Shown: piece after piece, positions 4,158-5,253 of the stretch
How positions within the stretch are numbered: the first letter of the stretch is position 1
Layout of the letters: every line of letters begins with the position of its first letter
Assembly (NCBI GenBank): GCA_024860865.1
Contig: JACRDV010000152.1
Location: forward strand, 1 to 5,253
DNA: 5,253 nt
Direction: 5' to 3'
Source of the DNA: Methanobacteriota archaeon
GTDB lineage: Archaea > JACRDV01
Made by a program: the position numbers and the translations under genes
The notes under the pieces: generated by a model
Told to the model about the DNA's origin: nothing
The model's input: only the letters and a program-made list of their open reading frames with translations
The model's database searches: none

Positions 4158-5253
4158 ATGGAATTTCGAGAAGCTGACAGGTTAGAGAAAATATCTGTTT
4201 CAGGCATTAGAAAGATGTTCGAGCTCGTCCAAGCAAAAGATGTAATTAATCTTGGATTAGGGGAGCCAGATTTCACTCCACCAGAGCATGTGCTTGAAGC
4301 TGCTAAAAAAGCTTTAGATGAAGGATTTACGCACTACACCTCAAATTTTGGAATTTTAGAGCTTAGAGAAGCGATTGCGCAAAAGCTAAAGCAAGAAAAT
4401 AAGCTTGATGTAAAACCAGACCAGATTATTGTAACTTGTGGCGGCTCAGAAGCTCTTTTCGTAGCTGTTCAAGCAACTGTTAACCCAAATGAAGAGGTTC
4501 TAATTCCAGACCCGGGATTTGTTTCTTATGGCCCTATCGTAAAAATGGCTGGTGCTATACCAGTATCAGTTCCAGTTTTTGAAAAAAATGATTTTAGGTT
4601 AAAGCCTGAGGAAATTGAAAAGAGAATTACAAAAAGAACTAAAATGATGATAATTAACTCACCAGCAAATCCAACTGGATCAGTACTAACAAAATCTGAT
4701 TTAAAGGCAATCGCTGAAATTGCAGAGCGCAAAAATATTTTGATTCTAAGCGATGAGGTTTATGAAAAATTAGTTTATGAAGGAGAGCATTTTAGCATAG
4801 GTTCTATTTCAGATAAAGTTATTACAGTTAATTCTTTTTCAAAAACTTATGCTATGACTGGATTCAGGATTGGATATTTAGCTGCACATCAAGACCTAAT
4901 TGAACCTTTACTTAAAGTCCACCAATATTTAACAGCCTGCGCAAATTCTATCGCTCAAAAAGCCGCTCTTGCTGCTTTAACTGGACCACAAGATTTTGTA
5001 AAAAACATGTTTAAAGAATTTAAAATGCGCCGTGACTTGATTGTTGGAGGATTAAACGAAATAAATGGCTTTTCTTGTAAGAAACCGAAAGGAGCTTTTT
5101 ATGCTTTTTCGAATATTTCAAAGCTTGGAAAACCTTCAAACGAGATTGCAATGTCGTTACTTGAGAAAGTGAAAGTTGTTAGTACAGCCGGTTCTGCCTT
5201 TGGAGAAAATGGCGAAGGTTATCTAAGATTTACGTATGCTACTAAAAAGGAGC
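4158..5253 (+). CDS. Class I PLP-dependent aminotransferase, aspartate/aromatic type (C-terminus off the window)
   Basis: The enzyme moves an amino group between an amino acid and a 2-oxo acid using pyridoxal phosphate in the cytoplasm. 365 codons are present; the family is about 380-400 residues, so only the last 20 or so are missing. Visible landmarks are the N-terminal LGLGEPDF (32-39), YTSNFGILELREAIA (60-74), GGSEAL (95-100) for cofactor phosphate binding, N171 in NSPANPTG, D199 and Y202 in SDEVYE, the Schiff-base lysine K229 in SFSKTYAMTGFRIGY, R237 for phosphate, and R357 in GYLRFTYA, the arginine that holds the substrate carboxylate. All catalytic residues are intact. It belongs to the COG0436/AspC-like group that includes archaeal aspartate, alanine and aromatic aminotransferases; sequence alone does not settle the substrate. 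ATG 4158 is the first ATG after an in-frame TGA (4098-4100) and suits family length. It is divergent from the macrodomain gene. Confidence 0.95.
   Translation, partial: MEFREADRLEKISVSGIRKMFELVQAKDVINLGLGEPDFTPPEHVLEAAKKALDEGFTHYTSNFGILELREAIAQKLKQENKLDVKPDQIIVTCGGSEALFVAVQATVNPNEEVLIPDPGFVSYGPIVKMAGAIPVSVPVFEKNDFRLKPEEIEKRITKRTKMMIINSPANPTGSVLTKSDLKAIAEIAERKNILILSDEVYEKLVYEGEHFSIGSISDKVITVNSFSKTYAMTGFRIGYLAAHQDLIEPLLKVHQYLTACANSIAQKAALAALTGPQDFVKNMFKEFKMRRDLIVGGLNEINGFSCKKPKGAFYAFSNISKLGKPSNEIAMSLLEKVKVVSTAGSAFGENGEGYLRFTYATKKE

Noticed and set aside
1-5253. CRISPR array, transposon ends, integrase or restriction/defence genes
   Set aside because: No regularly spaced repeats and no transposase, recombinase, nuclease or helicase motifs were seen on either strand.

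Overview
This is an AT-rich window that looks archaeal. Four minus-strand genes or operons each have an AT-rich TATA-box candidate about 37-46 nt upstream of the start codon and a short leader with a purine-rich Shine-Dalgarno-like stretch. Gene ends are followed by oligo-T tracts. One secreted protein ends in a region resembling archaeal S-layer proteins. The lineage cannot be fixed from the sequence; an uncultured Thermoproteota-type (for example Bathyarchaeia-like) or euryarchaeal genome would fit, but this is a guess.

Layout. Positions 2-106 (+) may be the last 34 codons of a gene entering from the left. Positions 123-1268 (-) hold a two-gene operon: a 67-residue winged-helix regulator, then, 9 nt after its stop, a 310-residue protein with an unrecognised N-terminal domain and a long coiled coil. 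Positions 1269-1688 have no intact gene, but contain the operon's promoter, an 11-bp inverted repeat and a GC-richer island that may be a gene relic or an RNA. Positions 1689-2771 (-) encode a 360-residue exported protein with two tandem beta-sandwich-like repeats and an S-layer-like C-terminus. Positions 2879-3235 (-) encode a 118-residue protein of unknown function with its own TATA box and strong ribosome binding site. Positions 3345-3905 (-) encode a macrodomain protein (ADP-ribose binding or processing). After a 252-bp divergent promoter region, an aspartate/aromatic-type class I aminotransferase runs off the right edge (4158-5253, +).

How the genes relate. Only the winged-helix/coiled-coil pair looks co-transcribed and probably translationally coupled. 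The other minus-strand genes have their own promoter candidates, so the same-strand order need not mean shared function. The aminotransferase is ordinary metabolism (amino-group transfer with PLP). I see no CRISPR array, transposase, integrase or defence cassette. The items most worth a second look are the two orphan proteins (310 and 118 residues), the exported S-layer-like protein, the palindromes next to promoters, and the odd island at 1480-1604.
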